In this document: one piece after another, positions 43,836 through 52,247 of the stretch
How positions within the stretch are numbered: the first letter of the stretch is position 1
Layout of the letters: every line of letters begins with the position of its first letter
From: Planctobacterium sp965279005
Lineage (GTDB): Bacteria; Pseudomonadota; Gammaproteobacteria; Enterobacterales; Alteromonadaceae
NCBI GenBank assembly: GCA_965279005.1
Contig: CBDIHK010000029.1
Coordinates: forward strand, 634,250 to 698,249
Length of the DNA stretch: 64,000 nt
Direction of reading: 5' to 3'
Notes under the pieces: model-generated
What the model was told of the DNA's origin: nothing
The model's database searches: none
The model's input: only the letters and a program-made list of their open reading frames with translations
Translations under genes and position numbers: made by a program

Positions 43836-46061
43836 ATGGCTCATATTGAAAAAGCGATTGAAACAGCCTGCTCCGACGTGTCACAACGCGTTGAGGATTT
43901 GCTTGCACGGATGACACAAGCTGAGAAAATTGGCCAATTATGCCAAGTATCCGCAGCAGAAGGTTATATCCCGGATCACCTGCGCCACGCTGTTGCCCAG
44001 GGGCAAGCGGGCTCCGTTATCAATGAAATCGATGCCAATGTAATTAATGAACTACAGCGCATCGCCGTGCACGAGAGCCGCTTGGGTATACCTTTGCTAA
44101 TCGGCCGCGACGTTATCCATGGTTATAAGACTATATTCCCAATTCCTTTAGGCCAGGCAGCCTCCTGGTCCACCGACATTGTGCGCCGTGGTGCAGAAGT
44201 CGCCGCCATTGAAGCCAGTAGCATGGGTATTAACTGGACTTTCGCCCCCATGATCGATATCAGCCGGGATCCGCGCTGGGGACGCATAGCTGAAAGCCTT
44301 GGCGAAGATCCACATTTGTGTTCCGTGCTTACCGTTGCCATGGTTGAAGGTTACCAGGGCGACGACATGGCGGAAGACGGCAAGATTGCAGCTTGTGCCA
44401 AGCACTTTTGTGGCTATGGTGCGTCCGAAAGTGGCAAGGACTATTGCACCACCAATATCCCAGAAAATGAATTGCGCAATGTCTATATGCGCCCGTTTAA
44501 AGCGGCGTCTGACCATGGTGTGGCGAGTTTTATGTCTAGCTTTAGCGATTTAGACGGTATCCCTGCCACTGCTAACGCTTGGCTAATGGATCAAGTGCTC
44601 AGGGGCGAATGGCAGTACCAAGGTTTTATTGTCAGTGACTGGGAGTCAATATCACAACTGACTATACACGGCCTGTGTGAGGACACCGCAGTAGCCGCGA
44701 TGGAAGCATTCAATGCTGGCATTGATATGGAAATGGTCAGTACCTGTTACCGCGACCATTTGCCGGAGTTGCTTGAGCGTTCACCTAGTCAGGTGGCACA
44801 ACTCGATCAAATGGTCAGGCGTTTGCTGACCGCAAAGTTTAACCTAGGCTTGTTCGACAAGGATGTCACGCGAGCCCAGGCATTGCCTGACAACTTGCCA
44901 GATGGCCACCTACAGGCAGCAAAACAAGCAGCACTGGAAAGTTGTGTATTGTTGCAAAACAAAAATGATGTGTTGCCACTAGACAGCCACTCATTGAACA
45001 AAGTCGCCCTGATCGGCCCATTGGCGGACGACGGCTATGAACAACTCGGCACCTGGATATTTGACGGAGAAGCCAGGCATACGGTTACAGTTTTGCAGGG
45101 GATACACGCGCTTTTGGGTGACCAATGTGAATTAAATTATCACAGGGCGATGCAAACCAGCCGCAGCCATAGTTTGGATGACCCTGCCCGCATTGAGCAA
45201 CTGGCGCAGCAAAACGATGCCGTTATCTTGATATTGGGCGAAGAATCCATCCTGTCTGGTGAGGCGCATTGCCGTGCCGAACTTGGGCTACCGGGCTGCC
45301 AGGAACAGTTGATTGAACTAGTTGCAGCGCAGGGCAAACCCGTGGTGTTGGTAGTGCTCGCCGGGCGTCCCCTTACCTTGGAACCCATTATCGAAAAAGT
45401 TGACGCCATCCTATATGCTTGGCATCCGGGTACCATGGGCGGGCCAGCAATCGCAGATTTACTATTTGGAGAGGCCAATCCAAGCGGCAAGTTACCCGTG
45501 ACTTTTCCACGCAAAGTGGGACAAATTCCCATTTACTACAGTCAAAAGCCCTCTGGCAAGCCGGTATCTTCACACAATTATGTGCACATGGATCATATAC
45601 CGGTGCGCGCTGCACAAACCTCTTTGGGCATGGCTGCGTCACACTTGGACACCCATTACACGCCGCTATACCCCTTTGGCTTTGGACTGTCCTACAGCCG
45701 GTTCAGCTACAACCACCTTGTGTTATCACAGCACAAGATGGCAATGGATGACACATTATTTGTATCGGTCACCATCAGCAATGACTCGGATCGCCAGGGA
45801 ACTGAAATTGTGCAATTGTATATTCAAGATCTTGTAGGTAGTATCACGCGCCCGCCGAAGGAACTAAAAGGTTTTCAACGGGTCTCACTTGACCCAGGTC
45901 AACACCATCAAATTAGCTTCGAGTTAACTTGGCAAGACCTAGCGTTTTATGGGCGGGACAAACAATTGCGAGCAGAGCCAGGCCGATTCAAACTCTGGGT
46001 AGGGGGAAGTTCGGCTGAGGGCTTGGAAGCGGAATTTACTCTGGAGGCAAACCACAGCTAA
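43836..46061 (+). CDS. Cytoplasmic GH3 beta-glucosidase with fibronectin-like domain
   Basis: The product is 741 residues without a signal peptide, so it is cytoplasmic. The GH3 nucleophile is Asp268 in GFIVSDWESI. The substrate-binding residues are visible in RDPRWGRIAESLGEDP and CAKHFCGYGASESGKDY. The acid/base glutamate is probably in the GEESILSGEAHCRAELGLPG region, as in BglX. A C-terminal fibronectin-III-like domain (SVTISNDSDRQGTEIVQLYI) completes the BglX layout. It would hydrolyse short beta-glucosides imported by the divergent GPH symporter. The next GH3 gene starts four bases after its stop. Confidence 0.9.
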   Translation: MAHIEKAIETACSDVSQRVEDLLARMTQAEKIGQLCQVSAAEGYIPDHLRHAVAQGQAGSVINEIDANVINELQRIAVHESRLGIPLLIGRDVIHGYKTIFPIPLGQAASWSTDIVRRGAEVAAIEASSMGINWTFAPMIDISRDPRWGRIAESLGEDPHLCSVLTVAMVEGYQGDDMAEDGKIAACAKHFCGYGASESGKDYCTTNIPENELRNVYMRPFKAASDHGVASFMSSFSDLDGIPATANAWLMDQVLRGEWQYQGFIVSDWESISQLTIHGLCEDTAVAAMEAFNAGIDMEMVSTCYRDHLPELLERSPSQVAQLDQMVRRLLTAKFNLGLFDKDVTRAQALPDNLPDGHLQAAKQAALESCVLLQNKNDVLPLDSHSLNKVALIGPLADDGYEQLGTWIFDGEARHTVTVLQGIHALLGDQCELNYHRAMQTSRSHSLDDPARIEQLAQQNDAVILILGEESILSGEAHCRAELGLPGCQEQLIELVAAQGKPVVLVVLAGRPLTLEPIIEKVDAILYAWHPGTMGGPAIADLLFGEANPSGKLPVTFPRKVGQIPIYYSQKPSGKPVSSHNYVHMDHIPVRAAQTSLGMAASHLDTHYTPLYPFGFGLSYSRFSYNHLVLSQHKMAMDDTLFVSVTISNDSDRQGTEIVQLYIQDLVGSITRPPKELKGFQRVSLDPGQHHQISFELTWQDLAFYGRDKQLRAEPGRFKLWVGGSSAEGLEAEFTLEANHS

Positions 46062-46064
46062 ACC

Positions 46065-47936
46065 ATGTCTAAACAGCTGTTTACTGAAAAAATACAGCGG
46101 CAAGTCGCAGAATTGCTGTCAAATATGTCTTTGGCCCAAAAGATCGGCCAAATGACCCAAGCTGACCGCATGACTTGCACACCTGACGATGTCTACCAAT
46201 ACGGCTTGGGTTCGGTATTGAGTAGCGCAGGCTCCTGCCCGGAAGACAATAGCCCACAAGGCTGGCTAGATATGTGCGAGCAGTATTGGGCGGCGTCCAT
46301 GCGTCTAAGGCCAGGCCTACCCCGTATTCCTGTTTTATATGGATTAGATGCCGTACACGGCCACGGCAATGTGTTTGGCGCCACAGTATTCCCCCATAAT
46401 ATCGGTTTAGGCGCCAGCCGGGATACCGAATTGGCCGCCAAAGTTGCCGAGGCGACACGGCGGGAAGTGCTGGCAACTGGTGTCGATTGGGTTTTCGGAC
46501 CGAATTTAGCCGTCGCCCGCGACAAACACTGGGGCCGCTGCTACGAAAGCATTTCAGAATCGCCTGAGCTAGTGGCTAAATTTGCCAGCCCCCTCGTCAA
46601 GTCCTTGCAAAACAGCTTGCTACATGACTCGGTGATTGCCTGTGCCAAACATTGGATAGGCGATGGCGGCACCGGCTATGGCATAGACCAAGGCAATACC
46701 CGGTTGCCCCTTGAAGAACTTAAACGGTTGCATGTCACTCCCTTCATTGAAGCAATCAATGCCGGGGTGCTGTCCATTATGGTGTCGTTTAGCAGTTGGA
46801 ACGGCACTAAATGCCACGCAAGTGATTTCCTACTGAGCAATTTGCTCAAGAAACAATTGAACTTCCAAGGTTTTGTTGTTTCTGACATGCAAGGCATAGA
46901 TTATGTTGACGACGATTTCCACAGCGCAGTGGAGGTGAGCGTCAATGCCGGTATTGATATGTTCATGGTGCCGGAAAACTGGCAAACCTTTATTGGCCAC
47001 CTTACCGAACACGTGGAAATGGGCAAGGTCCCAATGTCCCGCATCAATGATGCGGTTACCCGGATACTTTCTGCCAAAATGGCGTTTGGTTTGTTTGACA
47101 AACCTAGCCCCAAACAGCGGACTTGGGCAGGCCACAGCTGTTTTGGCAGCGAACACCACCGAAATATTGCTAGACAGGCAGCGGCTAAATCACTGGTACT
47201 ACTGAAAAATGAATCCAGCACCTTGCCAATTAAACCTAGCCAGAAAATTTTAGTATGCGGTAAAAATGCCCATAACCTTGGCCATCAATGCGGTGGTTTT
47301 ACCATCACTTGGCAAGGTGAAAGTGGTAACGACACCATTGCCGGCACGACTATTTGGCAGGCCATCCAAAAGCAATCAAAACAAGCAAAGCACTTAAACA
47401 ATGCCGCGATTCAAAATGTCAAAAGTGAAGATTTTGACGTCGCTGTCGTCGTTATAGGAGAAAGACCCTATGCCGAAGGCATGGGGGATATCCGGTCAAC
47501 GGATCAAGAATTGGTGGAGATGAGCAGCGCCATCCAAGGCCACCTAAACCTGTTGGAACCACAAGGCGACTCTTTGGAGCTGGGCGAGTTGTACCCTGAA
47601 GACCGGGCGCTTTTGCAGGAGCTCAAAGCCAAAGGGATCCCAACTGTGGCAGTTTTAATTTCTGGCCGGCCACTGGTCATAAACCACGAACTGCCGCTAT
47701 GTGATGCCTTGGTTGCTGCTTGGCTGCCTGGCTCAGAAGGGGATGGCGTAGCCGATGTCATATTTGGCAAACAAGACTTTACCGGCAAATTGCCTTGCTC
47801 CTGGCCAGTACAGTCCCAGGCCAACATTAATGTTGGTGACGAACCATACAAGCCATTGTTTCCATTTGGCTATGGTTTGCGCTACAACCCAGAGTCCGAA
47901 TTGATTGCTACTAACACCGAAGTCGCTACAGCATAG
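46065..47936 (+). CDS. Cytoplasmic GH3 beta-glucosidase, ExoP-like without C-terminal domain
   Basis: The product is 623 residues without a signal peptide. The nucleophile is Asp274 in GFVVSDMQGIDY. KHWIGDGGTGYGIDQ and GPNLAVARDKHWGRCYE match GH3 substrate-binding motifs, and WLPGSEGDGVADVIF marks the second domain. It resembles the lipoprotein GH3 of this locus but lacks both the signal and the ExoP C-terminal domain, so it looks like a cytoplasmic version. It has an additional acidic insert near residues 480-505 (LEPQGDSLELGEL). It is translationally coupled to the GH3 gene before it. A role in hydrolysing laminaribiose or cellobiose is inferred. Confidence 0.88.
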   Translation: MSKQLFTEKIQRQVAELLSNMSLAQKIGQMTQADRMTCTPDDVYQYGLGSVLSSAGSCPEDNSPQGWLDMCEQYWAASMRLRPGLPRIPVLYGLDAVHGHGNVFGATVFPHNIGLGASRDTELAAKVAEATRREVLATGVDWVFGPNLAVARDKHWGRCYESISESPELVAKFASPLVKSLQNSLLHDSVIACAKHWIGDGGTGYGIDQGNTRLPLEELKRLHVTPFIEAINAGVLSIMVSFSSWNGTKCHASDFLLSNLLKKQLNFQGFVVSDMQGIDYVDDDFHSAVEVSVNAGIDMFMVPENWQTFIGHLTEHVEMGKVPMSRINDAVTRILSAKMAFGLFDKPSPKQRTWAGHSCFGSEHHRNIARQAAAKSLVLLKNESSTLPIKPSQKILVCGKNAHNLGHQCGGFTITWQGESGNDTIAGTTIWQAIQKQSKQAKHLNNAAIQNVKSEDFDVAVVVIGERPYAEGMGDIRSTDQELVEMSSAIQGHLNLLEPQGDSLELGELYPEDRALLQELKAKGIPTVAVLISGRPLVINHELPLCDALVAAWLPGSEGDGVADVIFGKQDFTGKLPCSWPVQSQANINVGDEPYKPLFPFGYGLRYNPESELIATNTEVATA

Positions 47937-48289
47937 AAATAAAATGTTACAGGCACAACTGGTTTCGTTGTTTTCAAAGTAGGCTATCTCAGGATCAATC
48001 TCCCATGGTTTGCAAATAACCGAGCTTAGTATCAAGCATTGACCTGGCGCATTATTCACCTATCCAGTTCTTGCTAGAATCCACATAACGTCGCTTTTAA
48101 CAGGGCATGCAGCCTTTGGATTGTGCGCGTTTTAACCAGATATGCACCTGTAAAGCCATTAATTGCCATAAACCTCGTGGCAAGAGGCCGCAAGGTTTGA
48201 TTAAATGCCCAAGGGTGTTTATCCTTCGTATACCTTTGTTACAGATCCGACCGGAACAAGACCAGATTACCCGAGATTAGGAGCACACA
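47937..48289. other. Gap of 353 bases upstream of sdhCD
   Basis: It should contain the sdhCD promoter. A TTGCTAGAAT string near 48070 could be an extended -10 box. I see no gltA gene, which usually sits divergently next to sdhC in gammaproteobacteria, and no ORF with a plausible start. Confidence 0.4.
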
Positions 48290-48670
48290 ATGAAATCAAA
48301 CCGTCCAGTGAACCTGGATCTAAGTACAATAAAACTGCCTGTGATGGGGGTCGCCTCCATATTACACCGCATAAGTGCGGTCATTATTTGGTTTGCCGTG
48401 GCTTACTTCTTCACACTACTTTACATGTCACTTGGCTCTGCTGAGGGTTTTGCCAAAGTGCAAGGAATGCTGACTGGTAATTTCATCGCCCAATTCTTTA
48501 CTTGGGGTTTCTTGACAGCGTTTGGCTATTACACCATGGGTGGTTTAAAGCACATCATCCAGGAATTTGGGTACTTTGAATCCCTAGAGGGCGGCCAGTT
48601 CATTTCCAAACTAGCGATTGGGCTTGGCATTTTCATTAGCGTATTGTTTGCAATTTTGGTTTGGGGGTAA
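48290..48670 (+). CDS. sdhC: Succinate dehydrogenase cytochrome b subunit-like protein, haem ligand replaced
   Basis: The product is 126 residues (ATG preceded by TTAGGAG) with three membrane helices. It aligns end to end with E. coli SdhC: RPVNLDLSTIKLPVMGVASI, LHRISAV, and LTAFGYYTMGGLKHIIQEFGY. The quinone-site Ser-Ile-Leu-His-Arg string is kept. At the position of the haem-b axial ligand (E. coli His84, in AYHVVVGIRH) there is a tyrosine (GYYTMGGLKH). It overlaps sdhD by a few bases. The usual neighbours sdhA and sdhB are absent, so it is an orphan or a relocated pair. Confidence 0.88.
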   Translation: MKSNRPVNLDLSTIKLPVMGVASILHRISAVIIWFAVAYFFTLLYMSLGSAEGFAKVQGMLTGNFIAQFFTWGFLTAFGYYTMGGLKHIIQEFGYFESLEGGQFISKLAIGLGIFISVLFAILVWG

Positions 48671-49014
48671 TTATGAGCAATGGACGTAACGGCGTTCGCG
48701 AATGGATTTTCCAGCGCTTTAGCAATGTCGCTATCATGCTGTTCGGTGTGGTATACCTAGTTTTATTCCTTACCCTAGACAGCTACAGCTATGAGGCCTG
48801 GGTAGCTATGCATACTGCAGCATGGTTCAAGGCTTATGCGAGCGTTACCTTGTTGTTGGTGACTGGTAATTCTATCTTGGCTGGTTGGCAAATTGGTACT
48901 GACTACACCCAGAAAGTCGCTATTCCAGGCTTCGCGGGTTTGTTCCACGGTTTTTACTTTGTGGTTAGCCTTGCTTACCTGGCTGCCGGTGTATACCTTA
49001 TCTGGCTTATGTAA
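48661..49014 (+). CDS. sdhD: Succinate dehydrogenase membrane anchor-like protein, haem ligand replaced
   Basis: The frame from 48661 gives 117 residues; an ATG at 48673 (MSNGRNGVREWIF) is the more likely start (113 residues) and matches E. coli SdhD. Three membrane helices are present. The quinone-site Asp-Tyr pair is kept in GWQIGTDYTQK. The haem-b axial His71 of E. coli (IHAWIGMWQ) aligns with asparagine here (GNSILAGWQ). It forms an operon with sdhC and is followed within 20 bases by a strong terminator instead of sdhA. Confidence 0.85.
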   Translation: MGVIMSNGRNGVREWIFQRFSNVAIMLFGVVYLVLFLTLDSYSYEAWVAMHTAAWFKAYASVTLLLVTGNSILAGWQIGTDYTQKVAIPGFAGLFHGFYFVVSLAYLAAGVYLIWLM

Positions 49015-49033
49015 GCCGAAAATCTTGGCACAG

Positions 49034-49070
49034 AAGCCGTTGTGCAAGCCTGTTGCACAACGGCTTTTTT
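49034..49070 (+). terminator. Terminator directly after sdhD
   Basis: A perfect 14-bp stem (AAGCCGTTGTGCAA with its reverse complement) has a 5-base loop and ends in six Ts. It shows that transcription of sdhCD stops here and does not continue into an sdhAB pair. Confidence 0.93.
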
Positions 49071-49167
49071 ATTGGCGCTTGTGGCATTTTAGCGATTCCA
49101 TGAGGTATTACAGCATCACAGTGCTGCGCATAGGTAAAAACCCGCTTTCCACACTCAGCCCTAAACG

Positions 49168-49203
49168 AAAAAAGCGGCTACTGGAGCCAGCAGCCGCTTT
49201 TTA
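49168..49203 (-). terminator. Terminator of the siderophore receptor gene
   Basis: AAAAAGCGGCT pairs with AGCCGCTTTTT and an inner CTGG/CCAG stem. The A run in front makes it work on the minus strand, where it follows the receptor gene. Confidence 0.85.
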
Positions 49204-49245
49204 GTTTGAAGCCTGGGCCGCTATGCGGCCGACCGGAAATGCCCC

Positions 49246-51357
49246 TTAGAATGAACCAACCAAGGTCACCATGGCGTTGATAGGTGCACCTACCGTTGCC
49301 TGGTGCGTTGAGTGGGCATTCGGGAAGTACAACTCATCAGTCAAGTTTTCTACATGCAGCATCACCCGCATCGAATCTGACAAATTGTAATAAGCAGACG
49401 CGTCGACCCTGGTGTAGCTAGGCAGTACCGCAGTGTTGTTGTTGTCAATATAGCTATCACCTTGGTAAGTGGCACCTAGTCCAAAACCAAATACATCGCT
49501 GACTTCGTAACTTCCCCAGATAGAGAAGGTATTCTCTGGCAATTCACGCGCCCTGAATCCATCTTCGTTCTCACCGTCAAGGTTGCTGTAGTTAGCGGTA
49601 ATGGCGAGGGCGTCAGTCACCTGGCCAGTCAACTGCAATTCAAAACCGTCAATTTGGGTTTTGATAATGTCCAAAGTCGATGAGTCAGTATCAGACACTT
49701 CCGGTGAAATCCGCTCATTTTCAAATATAGCTGCTGTAAAGCTTAGGCCTTGTGCAAAATCCCACTTCAAACCAATTTCTTGGTTTTCATAGGTGTTAGG
49801 ATCCAAGCGGTTGTTGTTACCGTTGATGTTGGCATATTGCTCACCACTGCGTGGCTCGAAAGACTCGCTGTAGCTGGCATAAATCGAGATATTTTCCTGC
49901 GGCTTATAGATAAGGCCAGCGCGCGGGGACACTTCGTCATCAGTGCGGGTACGGGTTTCCAATACGTCTGGGTCAGCGTTAAATACTTCAATATCAAAGC
50001 TATCAAAACGGGCACCTAGGACGAGGTCAAAGCTATCAGACAATTCAATCTCATCCTGGATATAGAAAGAGAAAACATCCAACTCAACACGGGTGTCATC
50101 GTTTAGGTCTGTCCAACCTGTATAGGTGGCTTGCCCATTCGCATCTGTGCCTTGGAAGGCATTAAAGTCAAGGGGACGCGTGGCGAGAAAGTACTCTCTA
50201 TCAGGTTTACGATTAGGATCGGTGTCTGTTAATGCGGTGCTAAATACCGGGTTGTAGCGATATTGGTCAGAGGATGTTTTGATGACTTCTGCACCCATGA
50301 TGACCGTGTGGCCAATATTGCCAGTTTGGAATTCACCCACCAAATTACCTGACAAAATCAAGTTGTCGCGCACAGTCTCATCAATGTAACCATCTAGCTC
50401 AACCACATTAGTGGCAGTGTCATAATCGGTAGCATAGAAATTGGCATAGACTTTGTCATAGTCACCGTAGAATGCGCTAAAGTTACCTTTGATATTGTCG
50501 GTAAACTGGTGCTGCAAAGCCGCCCTAAACACATGGGCTTCCAATTTGTGGTAGCTGTTTTCAGGATCGGTAAAGACGATATCTTCCAATGCCTCAACCG
50601 GCTCGCCATCGTCCCCGGTTGGAATACCGCGATCAATAAAGCGCTCGTGGTCAATGTACTCCCAAGACAGGTCAAGGACTGTATCTTCGCTTAGTTGGAA
50701 CCTGGCGGTTGGGTTAAAGCCGTAGCGGTCGCCATCGTAAAAGTCACGGTGGTTATCCAGGCTCTCGTACATGGCGTTAAAACGCACAGCTGAAGCTTCG
50801 CTATGGACGAAATTGGCATCCAGTTCAGCGCCATAGCCGCCAAAAGAATTCAACGAGGCTTTATAGTCAATAAATTGCTCACCTACTTCTGCTTTTTTCG
50901 AGACCCGGTTCAGGATACCGCCGGTACCGCCGCGGCCAAATAACAAAGCATTCGGGCCACGCAAAATCTCAACTTTTTCAATGTTATAAAGAGAACGGTA
51001 GTACTGGACGTCATCACGGTTGCCGTCCATAAAGAAATCCGCAGTTGATCGCACACCACGGAAAACCACTGCATCACGGTGGCCTTCACCTTGTGATGTA
51101 TTGACGCCAGGGGTGTAATCAATAATCTCACCGATGCTGGTAATACCGCGCAAAGTAAACTCGTCAGCAGTCATAATGCTCAGGCTTTGTGGTACATCAA
51201 TGATAGGCGTTGGGGTTTTGACCGAGTTAGATTCATTGATGGATAGGTACTGCTGCCCCTCAACTTCAATGCGCTCAATATTGCTCATGTCTTCTGCGGC
51301 GGTAGCTGTTGTGCTTAGTAAAACAGCTGCGGCAATACTTGTGAGTTTAAAATTCAA
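49246..51357 (-). CDS. TonB-dependent ferric siderophore receptor
   Basis: The product is 703 residues with a signal peptide (AVLLSTTATAAE). The plug domain has TPTPIIDVPQSLSIMTADEF, GVRSTADFFMDGNRDDVQYY and IEKVEILRGPNALLFGRGG, the typical pattern of siderophore receptors of the FhuA/FiuA class. The barrel ends in the C-terminal aromatic MVTLVGSF. A Fur-box-like site lies about 220 bases upstream. No siderophore synthesis or transport gene is adjacent, so it probably takes up siderophores made by itself elsewhere or by other species. Confidence 0.9.
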   Translation of the reverse strand: MNFKLTSIAAAVLLSTTATAAEDMSNIERIEVEGQQYLSINESNSVKTPTPIIDVPQSLSIMTADEFTLRGITSIGEIIDYTPGVNTSQGEGHRDAVVFRGVRSTADFFMDGNRDDVQYYRSLYNIEKVEILRGPNALLFGRGGTGGILNRVSKKAEVGEQFIDYKASLNSFGGYGAELDANFVHSEASAVRFNAMYESLDNHRDFYDGDRYGFNPTARFQLSEDTVLDLSWEYIDHERFIDRGIPTGDDGEPVEALEDIVFTDPENSYHKLEAHVFRAALQHQFTDNIKGNFSAFYGDYDKVYANFYATDYDTATNVVELDGYIDETVRDNLILSGNLVGEFQTGNIGHTVIMGAEVIKTSSDQYRYNPVFSTALTDTDPNRKPDREYFLATRPLDFNAFQGTDANGQATYTGWTDLNDDTRVELDVFSFYIQDEIELSDSFDLVLGARFDSFDIEVFNADPDVLETRTRTDDEVSPRAGLIYKPQENISIYASYSESFEPRSGEQYANINGNNNRLDPNTYENQEIGLKWDFAQGLSFTAAIFENERISPEVSDTDSSTLDIIKTQIDGFELQLTGQVTDALAITANYSNLDGENEDGFRARELPENTFSIWGSYEVSDVFGFGLGATYQGDSYIDNNNTAVLPSYTRVDASAYYNLSDSMRVMLHVENLTDELYFPNAHSTHQATVGAPINAMVTLVGSF

Positions 51358-51813
51358 TTCTTTAATCTCCAGATGTTCTAATTTGCTGTGCTTGTGCCCA
51401 TATTTTGCGGATAAAAACTGCGTATCCGTATGGCTGTTGTCGCCAAATTGCCAATTTTGGGGAGCCCTTTATATTGGCGAATTGCAAAATTAACTAGGCA
51501 AGTTCCCACTTCGTGTCGCCTTTAGCCAAATACCGCTAGGCTAGTGGTGAAGCGGAAACTAAAAATAGTAATAGTTTTAATAATAATTATTCGCATTTAC
51601 GCGAAACGGCGCAATGGTACACCATAAAAAAGCAAAACACTAACGTGGAAAGCAATTTGCTTGATTTACATCATTGTTCGGGGGATCTCAGACCAGTGCT
51701 TGCACCAGAATTTGATGCAAGGATGTTATACCGACTCCATTAAGTATTAAAGAAGTGCAGGATGGCTAGGCTAGCCACTGCTTAACCTAGCTAGAGGAGA
51801 GTTGCTTAGAGGT
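51358..51813. other. Gap of 456 bases with the receptor promoter
   Basis: The right part of the receptor promoter region contains the Fur-box-like site at 51575-51598. The rest shows no supported gene; the PDZ protein gene on the minus strand ends at its right edge. Confidence 0.5.
51575..51598 (-). promoter_or_regulatory. Fur-box-like site
   Basis: On the minus strand the site reads AATGCGAATAATTATTATT followed by AAAA, close to the Fur consensus of three GATAAT-like hexamers. Its place upstream of an iron-siderophore receptor supports Fur control. Confidence 0.65.
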
Positions 51814-52164
51814 TCAAGATTGCCATTCAAATAACAAGACTTCTACCGTGCGCTGCTCGCCGTGCTTGTCTTCAACCAAAAGCACAATTGACTCCCCCGC
51901 GCCTTTGTCCATTATTTCTCTAGCCTCGCTGGCAGGGCAACCAGGGATCACACAATCACCAATTGCGATTAACTTGTCCCCCACCTGCAACCCTGCTTTT
52001 TCCGCCGGAGAATTTGGCCTGATCTTAGTTAATTCATAGCGCATAATCTCCCGGCTGAAAAACCCTTCAACCGAGACATCGCCAGTGATCCCCATCTTTA
52101 TGCGATCGCCCGCTATAATGGGAAATGATGCAACTAGGACAACGGATAATAAAAGTCTGCGCAT
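51814..52164 (-). CDS. Small secreted PDZ-domain protein
   Basis: The ATG at 52164 with a clear AAGGAA site gives 116 residues; an ATG 15 codons upstream has none. A signal peptide (LLLSVVLVASFPIIAG) is followed by one PDZ domain: SVEGFFSREIMRYELTKI, RPNSPAEKAGLQVGDKLIAI and a C-terminal TVEVLLFEW. Cysteines in GDCVIPGCPA may form a disulfide. It has no protease domain, so it probably binds a partner in the periplasm. The serine hydrolase gene upstream in the same direction ends 84 bases before its start. Confidence 0.78.
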   Translation of the reverse strand: MRRLLLSVVLVASFPIIAGDRIKMGITGDVSVEGFFSREIMRYELTKIRPNSPAEKAGLQVGDKLIAIGDCVIPGCPASEAREIMDKGAGESIVLLVEDKHGEQRTVEVLLFEWQS

Positions 52165-52247
52165 GTTTGGTGTTCCTTTTCCACAATTCCATGCTAAGCA
52201 TGGCTTCAAATCTAGCAGTATGCAACTTGACCCGTACTTAACAACCC

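Noticed and set aside
48205..48444. A 79-residue open frame overlapping sdhC
   Set aside because: It is out of frame with sdhC, has no family pattern, and most of it shadows the clearly conserved SdhC sequence.
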